A stretch of DNA of 64,000 nucleotides from Bacteroidota bacterium (GTDB lineage Bacteria > Bacteroidota > Bacteroidia > Chitinophagales > Chitinophagaceae), in the NCBI GenBank assembly GCA_023386235.1, contig JAEWKC010000001.1, positions 34,138 through 98,137 on the forward strand, read 5' to 3'. Numbering within the stretch: position 1 is the first letter of the stretch; the number at the start of each line of letters is the position of its first letter. A model generated the notes under the pieces. That model was given only the letters and a program-made list of their open reading frames with translations. It ran no database searches and was not told where the DNA came from. Made by a program: the position numbers and the translations under genes. Shown piece by piece: positions 1 to 9,311 of the stretch.

Positions 1-940
1 AGTCAAAAGCATCTTTAAAATGTTTGTTAGGAGTAAAGTGAAACTGCCGGGCATTATAGTCCAATATGCAGTTAAATCTTCTGAGTATTTCATTGCCTAA
101 GAGTCCGCCGTTTGAAGGATAAGAAGTGATGTTATTTTCATCTTCAAAAATATTAATGGGTACATTTCTGAAACTGTATTTTCCGAATTTTATTTTTTTC
201 ATCAACGATATATCAAAATCTACGTTACCACCTAAGCCCTGCATTCTTTTTTTAAATTTCTGTCTTTTAGGATGTATAAATTCATTGTCTTTTAAATAAT
301 CTGTTGAGAACAAAACGGTTAATGCGGCTCCTGTATCAAACATATAATTAAATAACGCTGTTTTTTGATCCTCTACATGAGTTACGTAATAAGAGAAAGT
401 GCTGATATTGGGTCGGATGGTAAAGCCTCTTGCAGGGTACTTTATTTTTCCAAATGTCCAGAAAGACAACTCTTCTTTATCGTAATTTACTTTCGCGGTA
501 TACTTTTTTAGTAGCGGATATCCTATAATTCCGTGAATGGTTTTTCCGTATAAATAACTGAGAATTTCTATGTTCATTAGGTACATGTCCACGTTATCTT
601 CTTTTAATTGGTTGATACGGATCGTATGATTTTTAGTCAGCAGTATTTGCTGTGTTCCGCCCATGCCTCTTGCTATCTTCACATCATCACTAACGGTAAG
701 GTTTAATTTTCTGGCAAAAGCAGAATCTAAAAATGTAGTACTGGCGCCTGTATCAAAAATAAAATTCAAAGTATCTGAAAAATCGTCGAGTAGTAAATTG
801 AATATTACAACGCCTTCCTGCGGAAGATAAAACTTTGTTTTTGCCACCGGTTTGGCGGCTTCCGTATAAACGGATTGCTGCGCAAAAGAAATGTTTAGCA
901 GTAACGAATACACAAATAATATGGTCAATCGTTGCAACAT
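1..940 (-). CDS. Retropepsin-like aspartyl protease family protein, 3' end outside window
   Basis: An open frame runs leftward from ATG at 940 to the window edge with no stop (313 codons seen), so the C-terminus is missing. The first 20 residues form a signal peptide ending SFA before QQ, which suggests export. Two aspartyl-protease signatures are visible: DTGAS at residues 63-67 and DTGA at about 202-205. That two-lobed, bacterial pepsin/retropepsin-like arrangement is common in Bacteroidetes secreted proteins, where one chain supplies both catalytic aspartates. Substrate unknown. It lies 52 bp beyond the end of the DUF445 gene on the same strand and could be cotranscribed with it. Confidence 0.8.
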   Translation of the reverse strand, partial: MLQRLTILFVYSLLLNISFAQQSVYTEAAKPVAKTKFYLPQEGVVIFNLLLDDFSDTLNFIFDTGASTTFLDSAFARKLNLTVSDDVKIARGMGGTQQILLTKNHTIRINQLKEDNVDMYLMNIEILSYLYGKTIHGIIGYPLLKKYTAKVNYDKEELSFWTFGKIKYPARGFTIRPNISTFSYYVTHVEDQKTALFNYMFDTGAALTVLFSTDYLKDNEFIHPKRQKFKKRMQGLGGNVDFDISLMKKIKFGKYSFRNVPINIFEDENNITSYPSNGGLLGNEILRRFNCILDYNARQFHFTPNKHFKDAFD

Positions 941-992
941 GATAATAAATCTACGTTATACGATTGAAATTTCAAAAAAAGCTTACCGTTGT

Positions 993-2240
993 TTAGCTAA
1001 ATAATTTTGTAAGGGTGTGTATGAGCAGGCCCACTAATCCCCCGACCAGCGTACCATTGATTCTGATGTACTGCAAATCTTTACCCACTTCCAGTTCCAG
1101 TTTTTCGCTTAGTTCTCTTCCTTCCCAATTGCCTACCGTATTGCTTATGAGGTCGCTTGCCTTTTGCGAATTGCGCAAGATGTAGTTGTAAGCGTTGTAT
1201 TTGATCCATTTATCGATCTTAGTTCTCAATTCTTCATCTGTACGCAGGTTTAGAGCAAATTCACCGATGGTTTTTTTCAGGTATCTTTTAATAGCGGAGC
1301 TTTCATTTTCAATATCCTCTATAATGTTGTTTTTAATATTGATCCATATATCTTTAGCATAACTATTGATTTTGCTACCCGAAAGCAATTCGTTTTTTAT
1401 GTTGCTTATTTCTTTTTGCCATTTATCAGAATGGCGCAAATCATTTTCAAGTACAGCAATTTGTTGTTCAAGTTCTTTTCGTATGCTATGCGCTTTATCA
1501 TTTTGTATTTCATCTATATACCTGTACACACCTTTAATGATTTTACCGGCAATAAGATTGTCTACAAAGTCAGGAATAAGTATATGACTTTCTTTGCTAA
1601 CTCTGTCGCGTACCAGCTCTTCATTATTGGCAACATATTCTCTTATTTTAGTAAGCAGTGAATCTATCAGGCGCTCATGTTCTTTTCTTTCAGTGAAATA
1701 ATGCAATATATTGGCCAACAGATTATTCACATCCATATCATTGAGCAGAACTTTTCCTTTGCGTGCAATCACTTCTGCAATAAAATCGTCATCTATATTT
1801 ATAACTATATCTTTAGCTATGTTCGTTACTTCGTTGGTTAGCAGTTGCACATTTTTGGGCTTTTGCAGCCAGGTAGCTACTGTGTTGGAAATAGCCAGCT
1901 TCTCTATATATGGGCGAATATTTTTATCGTTCAAAAAATTATCCACTACAAAATTTCCCAGGTTGTCACCAATTCTGTCTTTACTTCTTTCAATCAGATT
2001 GGTATGCGGAATGCGAATTCCCATAGGATAATGAAAAAGAGCGGTTACGGCAAACCAGTCAGCCAGGGCGCCCACCATTCCTGCTTCGGAAAAAGCTTCT
2101 ACATAACCTATCCATTCGGCACCGTTATTATTTTTAATAATGATCATCCATATATAAACAATCCCCATCAGTATAAATAATCCGGTGGCCAGCGTTTTAT
2201 GTTTTTTCAGTTGTCGTTGTTTTTCAACATTCGTCATCAT
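993..2240 (-). CDS. DUF445 family membrane protein
   Basis: 415 residues. Hydrophobic segments near residues 16-36 and at the extreme C-terminus bracket a long, helical, charged middle, the layout of the DUF445 (YjiN/YheB-like) family. The motif EAGMVGALADWFAVTALF near residues 49-66, followed by FHYPMGIRIPHTNLI, is the family's hallmark. The function is not established for any close relative; the architecture suggests two membrane anchors holding a large soluble helical domain. Two adjacent ATGs (2240 and 2237) make the start ambiguous by one codon. It is divergent from surE across about 98 bp. Confidence 0.85.
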   Translation of the reverse strand: MMTNVEKQRQLKKHKTLATGLFILMGIVYIWMIIIKNNNGAEWIGYVEAFSEAGMVGALADWFAVTALFHYPMGIRIPHTNLIERSKDRIGDNLGNFVVDNFLNDKNIRPYIEKLAISNTVATWLQKPKNVQLLTNEVTNIAKDIVINIDDDFIAEVIARKGKVLLNDMDVNNLLANILHYFTERKEHERLIDSLLTKIREYVANNEELVRDRVSKESHILIPDFVDNLIAGKIIKGVYRYIDEIQNDKAHSIRKELEQQIAVLENDLRHSDKWQKEISNIKNELLSGSKINSYAKDIWINIKNNIIEDIENESSAIKRYLKKTIGEFALNLRTDEELRTKIDKWIKYNAYNYILRNSQKASDLISNTVGNWEGRELSEKLELEVGKDLQYIRINGTLVGGLVGLLIHTLTKLFS

Positions 2241-2338
2241 CTTGGTTTTATAATCTAAAAAAGTGTTCAGTACAATTTAATGTAAAATTATTATTTACTC
2301 CATAGTAAAATCCTTAATTTGCATATTAATAAATAATT

Positions 2339-3115
2339 ATGCCAAATAGTAAAAATAAAAAACCTGTAATACTTATTACGAATGATGACGGTATTTTAGC
2401 GCCCGGCTTGCATGCTCTAGTAGAAGCCGTGAAAGAATTAGGAGAAATTGTAGTAGTAGCGCCCGATAAGCCTCAAAGCGGTATGGGACATGCCATCACT
2501 ATAGGGCATCCGTTAAGACTAAACCAGGTAAACGTTTTTGGGAAGATAGAGGCCTGGCAATGTACGGGAACGCCCGTGGATTGTGTAAAATTAGCTGTAG
2601 ATAAAGTATTGAAGCATAAGCCTGATATATGTTTGAGCGGCATTAATCATGGAACAAATCATTCTATCAATGTTATTTATTCCGGCACCATGTCGGCAGC
2701 ATTGGAAGCGTGCATTGAAGGTATACCCAGCATAGGCTTTAGCTTGAATGATTTTAGCCTGGAAGCAGATTTTGACGGGGCTAAAGAGTATGCCCGTTTT
2801 ATTACAGAAAAATTATTGAGCAAGAAAAGAGATAAGCATATTTGCCTGAATGTAAATATTCCCAAAGCAAAAACTTTAGATATAAAGGGCGTAAAAGTTT
2901 GCAGACAGGCCTATGCCAAATTTGAAGAAGATTTTGAAGAGAGAGTGGATCCTTCGGGTAGAAAATATTTTTGGCTTACAGGAGAATTTGTCAATTTTGA
3001 TAAGGATACCGATACAGATGTATGGGCATTGGAAAACAACTATGTAAGTGTGGTACCTGTATATTTTGATCTTACACATTATGCCATCAAAGAAAAATTA
3101 GAGCAGGAGTTTTAA
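2339..3115 (+). CDS. surE: 5'/3'-nucleotidase SurE
   Basis: 258 residues, a normal SurE length. The N-terminus carries ILITNDDGILAPGL with the metal-binding aspartates D16 and D17, followed by the conserved VVAPDKPQSGMGHAIT and SGINHGTN segments that complete the divalent-metal site. SurE dephosphorylates nucleoside 5'- and 3'-monophosphates in the cytoplasm and is linked to stationary-phase survival in other bacteria. A near-consensus Bacteroidetes -7 box (TTAATTTG, 2314-2321) lies 18 bp before the start. The gene is divergent from the DUF445 gene and stands alone. Confidence 0.96.
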   Translation: MPNSKNKKPVILITNDDGILAPGLHALVEAVKELGEIVVVAPDKPQSGMGHAITIGHPLRLNQVNVFGKIEAWQCTGTPVDCVKLAVDKVLKHKPDICLSGINHGTNHSINVIYSGTMSAALEACIEGIPSIGFSLNDFSLEADFDGAKEYARFITEKLLSKKRDKHICLNVNIPKAKTLDIKGVKVCRQAYAKFEEDFEERVDPSGRKYFWLTGEFVNFDKDTDTDVWALENNYVSVVPVYFDLTHYAIKEKLEQEF

Positions 3116-3182
3116 TGCTTCTGTTAAAATTGCTTAAAGCGGGCATATTTTACCTATAAAATAGCAGTTTTAACCGAATTGA

Positions 3183-3214
3183 TTGATAATTAAAATATTG
3201 AAGAAGTATATTTG
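3183..3214 (+). promoter_or_regulatory. Bacteroidetes-type promoter of the TonB-dependent receptor gene
   Basis: The -7 element TATATTTG (3207-3214) matches TAnnTTTG exactly, with TTG at 3183-3185 and a 21-bp spacer. It ends 27 bp before ATG 3242. This supports that ATG over the in-frame TTG at 3212, which would lie inside the promoter. Confidence 0.6.
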
Positions 3215-3241
3215 CGCGAACCAAAGAAGCTTATTTCAATA

Positions 3242-5857
3242 ATGATTATCAGAAAGTTACTCGCATTATCTGTATTTGTATGTAGTTCGTTTTTTGCTTT
3301 TGCGCAACATCCCGGTGGCATGGGTCAAATGCCCGGTGGTGCCATGCAACCGATGCAGTCTCAAAATATAGGCAGTCTAATAGGACGCGCTGTAGACAGC
3401 ACAGGTCAGTCCATTGGCGGCGCTACGGTTCATGTTTTTAGAGTGATTCATGATTCAGCGAGAAACGCTGACAGAGACATGTTGTTATCTTCAGCGGTTA
3501 CCAGTTCTAACGGCGATTTTACAATAGAAGGATTGCCCACCATGCAAAACCTGGCAATACAGATATCTTCTATCGGTTATGAAACATACAGGCAAGATAA
3601 TATCAGGATTATGCCAATGAACTCAGAAATCAATCTCTATTCCATCGCGCTTACCCGCAACGCCTCCAACCTCGCCGATGTGGTAGTTACTACCAATACC
3701 AGACAGTTTTTTGAAATGGGTGTAGACAGAAGAATTTTTAACGTAGACAATAATATCATTACACAAGGACAAACCGCGGCAGAGGTAATGAAACAAATTC
3801 CTTCGTTAAGTGTGGATATTGACGGAAATGTTTCTGTAAGAAATGCCGCTCCTCAAATATTTGTAGACGGGCGTCCTACAACACTTACATTAGATCAGAT
3901 ACCGGCAGACATTATAGATAAGGTAGAATTGATCACCAACCCCGGAGCCAAATTCGACGCTTCCGGTGGCGGAGCGGGCATATTAAACATTGTGCTTAAA
4001 AAGAACAGAAGAATTGGCTACAATGGTGGTATAATGGCAGGCGCAGATACACAGGGCAGCTATAATTTTGGCGGAGACATTAGTGTAAGGCAAGGCAAAT
4101 TTAATGTATTTGCAAGAGGCATGTACAGAAACAGATATAACACAAGCACCAGCTTTACAGAAAGAGACAACAGAAATGATACACTGATAGTACAAAACGG
4201 AAACTCTACCAATACCGGTGGGTTCAAGTTTTTTAATCTTGGTACAGATTTTTTTCTCGACAATAGAAATACTTTCACTTTATCGGGTACATACGTAAAC
4301 GGGCAGTTTAATAGTGATAATGAACAACTGATAGATTCATTAAGCAGAAACAATCCTTACGCTTTTAATTCTGTATTGTCTAAATCCAATCATGAATTTA
4401 CCAATTATGGCGCTATGTTTAGCTTTCGTCATAATTTTGATAGTTCCAGTCACTTTATTTCGCTTGATGCCAATTACAACCAGTCTACAGCTACCAACAG
4501 TTCCAATATTAATACACTCATGTACAGCGATGCCGCCAGATCTATATTAAGAAGACCGAACGTGCTGCAAAGGAATGCCGGTGATGGCTCTAACGGTTAC
4601 TCAACCCTTCAGGTTGATTATGAAAATCCATTGAACGGTGTCTCAAAGTTCGGCGCGGGTGTAAGAGCCAACTTCTCCAATTTTAAAAGTGATAATTTGC
4701 AATATGTAGACTCAACCGGTCAGGGTGGAGATTTCTACATCTTTCAGCCATTAATTTCCAGCCGGTATAATTTTAATGAGCAGGTGTATGCAGGTTACCT
4801 AACCTTTTCTTCCAAAATAGGAGAGTTGTTTACTTACCAGTTAGGCTTGCGTGGTGAAAGCTCAAATTACGATGCTACCAACAATGCGTACACACGCACG
4901 GGACAAGATACTACTACTAACTTTAGTATAAAGTATCCTGTAAGCCTTTTCCCAAGCGCCTTCCTGACGTATAAATTGACCGAGTCGCAGGATTTACAGC
5001 TGAACTATTCCAGAAGAATTAACCGGCCTAATTTCTTCCAGTTGTTACCCACTCCCGATTTGTCTGATCCTTACAATGTGCGCGTGGGCAACCCCGGATT
5101 AAGACCCGAGTTCACCAATTCATTTGAAGTTTCGTATAATAAAACCTATAAAAACAGAGGTAACTTTTTGGCAAGCGCCTATTGGAGAAACGCCAACAAT
5201 CTCATAGTAGGCTATCAATATATAGATACTGCTGTTTCTGTAAGTCCCATTACAACCTTTATAAATGCCTCGCAAAGTAATACGCTGGGGCTTGAGCTGA
5301 CCAATAAAATGAATATTTTAAAAATATGGGAATTAACGCTGAATGTGAACTTATTCAATTCCAAACTGGTAAGCAACTTTGGCACTAATCCTTTTGTAAA
5401 TGAGAGATTCAGCTGGTTTGGTAAAATCAATAATAGTGTAAAGCTGCCTTATAATTTCACCTTTCAGCTTTCAGCCGATTATCAGTCTAAAACCGTATTG
5501 CCTACCGGTGGGGGCGGGAGAAGGGGCGGCGGCCCGGGCGGTGGCAATATAGCTACAGCGCAAGGATATATTATGCCTCGATTAGATTTTGACGCAGCTT
5601 TAAGGAAAGATTTCAAATTTAAAAATAATAATACCCTTACTGCATCTTTATCGGTGAGAGATTTATTCGCTACAAATAAATTTAAATCGTATTCCGAAAC
5701 ACCATTCATGATACAGAATGCTTATCGCTTTCGCGAACCGCAGGTTATCAGGCTTAACTTAAGCTACCGTTTTGGAAGAATGGATACCTCCATCTTTAAA
5801 CGCAGAAGCCAGGGTATAAGCGATGATGCAAGAAGCAGCATTGGTGGGGATGAATAA
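3242..5857 (+). CDS. TonB-dependent receptor / outer membrane beta-barrel family protein
   Basis: 871 residues from ATG 3242, giving a clean signal peptide (MIIRKLLALSVF...FAFAQ). Order of parts: a short Gly/Met/Pro-rich linker; a carboxypeptidase-regulatory-like domain (roughly 45-120); a TonB plug (roughly 135-255, with IFVDGRPTTLTLDQIPAD and ASGGGAGILNIVLKK); and a long beta-barrel of the Bacteroidetes OMP_b-brl_3 type, containing the conserved NYSRRINRPNFFQLLP and NPGLRPEFTNSFE. A Gly/Arg-rich stretch (GGGGRRGGGPGGG) sits in a late, presumably surface, loop. No SusD partner is adjacent, so this is probably not a classical SusCD glycan importer; the substrate cannot be told. A strong terminator follows. 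Confidence 0.9.
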   Translation: MIIRKLLALSVFVCSSFFAFAQHPGGMGQMPGGAMQPMQSQNIGSLIGRAVDSTGQSIGGATVHVFRVIHDSARNADRDMLLSSAVTSSNGDFTIEGLPTMQNLAIQISSIGYETYRQDNIRIMPMNSEINLYSIALTRNASNLADVVVTTNTRQFFEMGVDRRIFNVDNNIITQGQTAAEVMKQIPSLSVDIDGNVSVRNAAPQIFVDGRPTTLTLDQIPADIIDKVELITNPGAKFDASGGGAGILNIVLKKNRRIGYNGGIMAGADTQGSYNFGGDISVRQGKFNVFARGMYRNRYNTSTSFTERDNRNDTLIVQNGNSTNTGGFKFFNLGTDFFLDNRNTFTLSGTYVNGQFNSDNEQLIDSLSRNNPYAFNSVLSKSNHEFTNYGAMFSFRHNFDSSSHFISLDANYNQSTATNSSNINTLMYSDAARSILRRPNVLQRNAGDGSNGYSTLQVDYENPLNGVSKFGAGVRANFSNFKSDNLQYVDSTGQGGDFYIFQPLISSRYNFNEQVYAGYLTFSSKIGELFTYQLGLRGESSNYDATNNAYTRTGQDTTTNFSIKYPVSLFPSAFLTYKLTESQDLQLNYSRRINRPNFFQLLPTPDLSDPYNVRVGNPGLRPEFTNSFEVSYNKTYKNRGNFLASAYWRNANNLIVGYQYIDTAVSVSPITTFINASQSNTLGLELTNKMNILKIWELTLNVNLFNSKLVSNFGTNPFVNERFSWFGKINNSVKLPYNFTFQLSADYQSKTVLPTGGGGRRGGGPGGGNIATAQGYIMPRLDFDAALRKDFKFKNNNTLTASLSVRDLFATNKFKSYSETPFMIQNAYRFREPQVIRLNLSYRFGRMDTSIFKRRSQGISDDARSSIGGDE

Positions 5858-5896
5858 TAAGAGATAACACATCAAAAAAAATGAACTGATCTTTGT

Positions 5897-5923
5897 AAGA
5901 GCGCGTATATAGCGCTCTTTTTT
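5897..5923. terminator. Terminator between TonB receptor and Crp/Fnr gene
   Basis: Perfect 8-bp stem AAGAGCGC / GCGCTCTT (5897-5904 with 5912-5919), loop GTATATA, followed by a T run. It ends the receptor transcript and overlaps the last codons of the convergent Crp/Fnr gene. Confidence 0.85.
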
Positions 5924-6515
5924 ATTGTTTCTTTTGATGTCTTAAAGCAATGTCTTTTCTTACACGGCTAAGGCTTTCGGGCGTAATGCCTAAGTAGGAA
6001 GCAATCATTGCCTGCGGCACGCGAATCAAAATATCGGGATAAATTCTTATAAAATCTAGATACCTTTCTTCTGCGCTATAACTCAAAAGCTGGTTGATTC
6101 TATTTTGTAGCTGACGTATATGATTCTGTAATAATTGTGTATTAAATTCAAGAAAACTCGCGCTTTGTTCTGAAAGGTTGTTCAAAAAATCCTGATCCAG
6201 GACTACCGCATTGGTTTCTTCCAATGCTTCAATAAAGAAGTCTGATTTCTCAATAGTGCAGGCGCTTTGCCTGTCGCTTATAAACCATCCTTCGGGAGCA
6301 AATTGCAGTACATGTTCTTTCCCTTTATTATCAATGGAATAATAGCGTAGCAATCCCTTTTGTACAAAATAAGATTTTCTGGAAATATCTCCCTGCGGGC
6401 GAAGCATTTCACCTTTGCTTAAGCTTACCGTATAGCATTGCATCAACAGCTGATCAATAATTTCTTTGCTAACCTGTGTATGATTATTGACATAATCAGA
6501 AAAGTACTGTACCAT
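5922..6515 (-). CDS. Crp/Fnr family transcriptional regulator
   Basis: 197 residues. An N-terminal cyclic-nucleotide-binding-like beta-roll (about 20-115, including LSKGEMLRPQGDISRKSYFV and KGLLRYYSIDNKGKEHVLQF) is followed by a long dimerisation helix and a short C-terminal DNA-binding helix-turn-helix (RVPQAMIASYLGITPESLSR). The arrangement is typical of the many Bacteroidetes Crp-like regulators whose ligand is unknown. No cysteine cluster for an Fnr-type iron-sulfur cluster is seen. It stands alone, convergent with the TonB receptor gene, so its target is not indicated. Confidence 0.9.
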   Translation of the reverse strand: MVQYFSDYVNNHTQVSKEIIDQLLMQCYTVSLSKGEMLRPQGDISRKSYFVQKGLLRYYSIDNKGKEHVLQFAPEGWFISDRQSACTIEKSDFFIEALEETNAVVLDQDFLNNLSEQSASFLEFNTQLLQNHIRQLQNRINQLLSYSAEERYLDFIRIYPDILIRVPQAMIASYLGITPESLSRVRKDIALRHQKKQ

Positions 6516-6658
6516 TTATGTTAATTTGAACACCCGAAATTACGATTTATATTATAATGAAATTTAAAAATACATACAGGTATTTCAACAAAAATCAATG
6601 ATATCCTTTTTGAGTGAAAAGTAAAAAGTATCGCCACTCAAATAATAAGTATAGTTTG

Positions 6659-7324
6659 CTACCAGCCTTTTTGATTCTCGCCCTGACCCTGCCCGGCCGA
6701 GCGTTTCATTATTTTGTTCTGAAGATTTTTCTCTTCTTCACGCAGGTTATCTAAGTATCTTTCAGCCTGCTCTTTGTTCATCCCTGTGTTGGGGTTTTGC
6801 TGGTTTTGTTGATTTTGATTCTGGCTTTGATCCTGGTTTTGATCCTGATCTTTATTTTGGTCCTGGCCGCCGCCGCCACCTCCACCTTGCTCCTGTTTCA
6901 TTTTATTGATAGCGAACTGCAGGTTTTCCCTTGCCTGCCGGTCGTTCGGATTTATTCTGAGCGCGGATTTAAAATCTTCGATAGCTTCTTTGTATTTTTC
7001 GTTTTTGGCTTCGTTCACACCTTTATTGTAGTTTACAGTAGCTTTCAAATCCCTGCTCTTTAAGGATTTCAATGCTTCATTGTATATTTTGGTTGCTTCT
7101 TCTTTTTTATTGGTTTTATTATATGCAATAGCCAGATTCACTTTCGCGTGTTCATTGCCGGGGTTTATTTTCAAAGCCTGGTTGTACAGCTCGATCGCTT
7201 TGTTATAATCGCCTTTTCTGTAGGCGTCATTTCCCAAATTCACTTCTTTGTTTCCGTTGTTTTGAGCAAATAGAAATTGAGTAGTGAAAAGAAAAAACAG
7301 TACTAAAAAAAATTTGTTGTTCAT
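6659..7324 (-). CDS. batC: TPR-repeat protein, BatC-like
   Basis: 221 residues with a signal peptide (FLFAQ, about residue 20). Tetratricopeptide repeats fill roughly residues 25-140 (NDAYRKGDYNKAIELYNQAL, AKVNLAIAYNKTNKKEEATK, YNKGVNEAKNEKYKEAIEDF). A run of seven glycines and a Gln/Asn/Asp-rich stretch follow. This matches BatC of the Bacteroides aerotolerance operon, a periplasmic TPR protein working with the VWA proteins BatA/BatB. It overlaps the upstream batB by 4 bp, so the two are translationally coupled. BatA, BatD and BatE are not adjacent, so the operon is partial here. Confidence 0.8.
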   Translation of the reverse strand: MNNKFFLVLFFLFTTQFLFAQNNGNKEVNLGNDAYRKGDYNKAIELYNQALKINPGNEHAKVNLAIAYNKTNKKEEATKIYNEALKSLKSRDLKATVNYNKGVNEAKNEKYKEAIEDFKSALRINPNDRQARENLQFAINKMKQEQGGGGGGGQDQNKDQDQNQDQSQNQNQQNQQNPNTGMNKEQAERYLDNLREEEKNLQNKIMKRSAGQGQGENQKGW

Positions 7325-8340
7325 CTTACGCTTCTTTTTCTTTCATTGATAAAAATGTCCAAAACTAATAGCAGCAGCATCAATCCTATCAGGTAAGGAA
7401 AACTGGAAGTGTATGTTTTGGCGCCGGTAACAGGAGATTCCAACAATTTTTTTTCCATGCCGTCAATGGCAACTGCTATTCTTTGCGCGGCGTTGGATTC
7501 ATTGTCTAAAAGAAAATATCTGCCTTTTGTGTTATTGGCAATTTTTTGTAGTTGCTCTTCCCCAAGTCGGGATACAACTGTTTGACCGTTATTATCCTTT
7601 ACAAAATCATTGATAGCCGGGTCAAAGATAGGCGTGCCTTCCTGGCTGCCAATGCCTACAGTATATACAACTACGCCTGCGTCTTCTACTTCTTTTAATG
7701 CCGCGTTTGTTTTGTTGTCGTGATCTTCTCCGTCGGTAATTAAAATAACGGCTTTATGTTTTTTATCGTCTATGTTTCCTAAAGCCTGGTTGGCAATGTT
7801 CAGCGCATCGCCAATTTCCGTTCCCTGCACGGGCACCAGGTCGGGATGCAGGTTGGCAAGCAGCATTTTAGCGGCGCCCGCGTCGGTAGTCAGCGGCATT
7901 TGCAAAATAGCCTGTCCGGCAAAAACTACAAAACCAATTCTGTTGGAGCCTAAGTTGTCAATCAATTTATTCACCAGTAGTTTAGCCTGGTCCAGCCTTG
8001 TGGGCTTTACATCTTGTGCCAGCATACTCTTGCTTACATCAAGCGCTATAATTACATCAATGCCGCGCGCGTTACTGTTGGTGCCGGTATTGCCCCTGGT
8101 GTTTTCCTTTCTTAAGTTGACAGCGGCTAATATGCCCAGGAAAACGGTTGTAATTAAAAGAATATATTTCAGTTTGAATTTTCTTTTAGAAAAATTTCTG
8201 GTGAGCTGGTTCACGAGCTTCTCGTCTCCAATGCTTTTTTTAACTCTTTTTTTCCAGCTTAATAAAGAATAGAAAAGTAGCACCAAAAGTAAAACTACCG
8301 GTAATGCCCAAAAGTATATGCTGTTTTCAAATGAATACAT
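7321..8340 (-). CDS. batB: VWA-domain membrane protein, BatB-like
   Basis: 339 residues: two N-terminal membrane helices (about 8-27 and 58-76), a von Willebrand factor A domain (about 94-290) and a C-terminal helix near 312-330. The MIDAS metal site is visible as D101-x-S103-x-S105 (ALDVSKSM), with a later ITDGEDHD. The length, topology and neighbour batC fit BatB of the Bacteroides aerotolerance system, an inner-membrane protein with its VWA domain in the periplasm. Its molecular function is not settled in the literature I know. It is first of a two-gene operon. Confidence 0.85.
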   Translation of the reverse strand: MYSFENSIYFWALPVVLLLVLLFYSLLSWKKRVKKSIGDEKLVNQLTRNFSKRKFKLKYILLITTVFLGILAAVNLRKENTRGNTGTNSNARGIDVIIALDVSKSMLAQDVKPTRLDQAKLLVNKLIDNLGSNRIGFVVFAGQAILQMPLTTDAGAAKMLLANLHPDLVPVQGTEIGDALNIANQALGNIDDKKHKAVILITDGEDHDNKTNAALKEVEDAGVVVYTVGIGSQEGTPIFDPAINDFVKDNNGQTVVSRLGEEQLQKIANNTKGRYFLLDNESNAAQRIAVAIDGMEKKLLESPVTGAKTYTSSFPYLIGLMLLLLVLDIFINERKRSVR

Positions 8341-8422
8341 TCAATATTTATTTTGCTAAAATTATTCCATTAATTGAAACGCCTGGTGATTGTACAGATA
8401 ATTTAACGTTTTGTATAACTGC

Positions 8423-9196
8423 TTATTTTTTTCCTTCAAAATAACCGTACTCTTTCAGTATGCTGCGCAATAGCGCTTCACTGTTATTCATCAATGTTGT
8501 AGCATCTGTGCTTTTGGTGGTCTGGCTAAAAAAATAAACGTGTTTATTTTCTATTATCCAACCATTGATGTGCGCCACAAATCCTTCTGTATGTGTTGCC
8601 ATTCCTTTGTTGTAGGCAAGTGTATATTTGCTGTTGCTTTCTCTGTGCAGCAGATTGCTTACTACAGCCTGTGTTCTTTTTTGAAAGGGAAGATGTGAAA
8701 AATGCAAGCTGGTTATTAATCCCAATTGCTCATCGGAGGTTACTTGCAGCGAGCCATTTTTCCAAAAGGACGTTGTATCATTGTTAATGGCTGCATTTCC
8801 GTAATGCAGGCTGTCCAGCCACAGCTGTAGTCTCTCTTTGCCGATTCTTGCAGCCAGTGTATCAAAGAAAACAGCGTCTTTATCAAAAGCGGTTTTCAAT
8901 GTAGATGCTACGCTATCGGCGGGCAATACGGTGTTCTCGTCAGTTAAGACACCGGTTTCTATGGCAATGAGCGCGTTTACTACATTAAAAGCAGTGCCGG
9001 GGCTATAGGTGGCATCTTTGTAATCGGAGAGGTTATAAATTTTAAAAGTTTCATTGGCGTTGTTCAGCAAGGCGAAAGAGCCTGTAAGATTTTTTTCTTT
9101 AAAAAACTTTTCAGGCGTATTGTCTGTTTCTACATTGTTAGGAGAACAATAAGCAAACAAAGTGCAGGACATCAAAACAAAAAATAAATTGCGCAT
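8423..9196 (-). CDS. Class D beta-lactamase-like protein with lost catalytic residues
   Basis: 257 residues, about OXA length. It aligns along its length with class D beta-lactamases: YSPGTAFNVVNALIAIETG (64-82) corresponds to the OXA motif YSPxSTFKxxNxLIALxTG; ARIGKERLQLWLDSLHYGN (116-134) ends in the OXA YGN box; GSLQVTSDEQ and LPFQKRTQAVV follow. The catalytic positions are changed: nucleophile Ser to Thr68, Lys to Asn71, Ser of SxV to Asp107, and the KTG region reads NKGMA with no KTG. It therefore looks like a non-hydrolytic relative, perhaps peptide-binding or structural. The N-terminus is a signal sequence, with C17 a possible but weak lipobox. Confidence 0.75.
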   Translation of the reverse strand: MRNLFFVLMSCTLFAYCSPNNVETDNTPEKFFKEKNLTGSFALLNNANETFKIYNLSDYKDATYSPGTAFNVVNALIAIETGVLTDENTVLPADSVASTLKTAFDKDAVFFDTLAARIGKERLQLWLDSLHYGNAAINNDTTSFWKNGSLQVTSDEQLGLITSLHFSHLPFQKRTQAVVSNLLHRESNSKYTLAYNKGMATHTEGFVAHINGWIIENKHVYFFSQTTKSTDATTLMNNSEALLRSILKEYGYFEGKK

Positions 9197-9275
9197 GCGG
9201 GTAAAATTTTGTGCAAAACTAAGAATTAGATTTATTTTAAAGGAGATATTAACAGATATCTTTTAACTATTTAGT

Positions 9276-9283
9276 TATTTTTG
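9276..9283 (+). promoter_or_regulatory. -7 element before the TlpA-like gene
   Basis: TATTTTTG matches TAnnTTTG exactly and lies 28 bp before ATG 9312. No well-spaced TTG -33 box was picked out. Confidence 0.45.
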
Positions 9284-9311
9284 TATCGAATAATGCAAAG
9301 TTGTTCTGATA

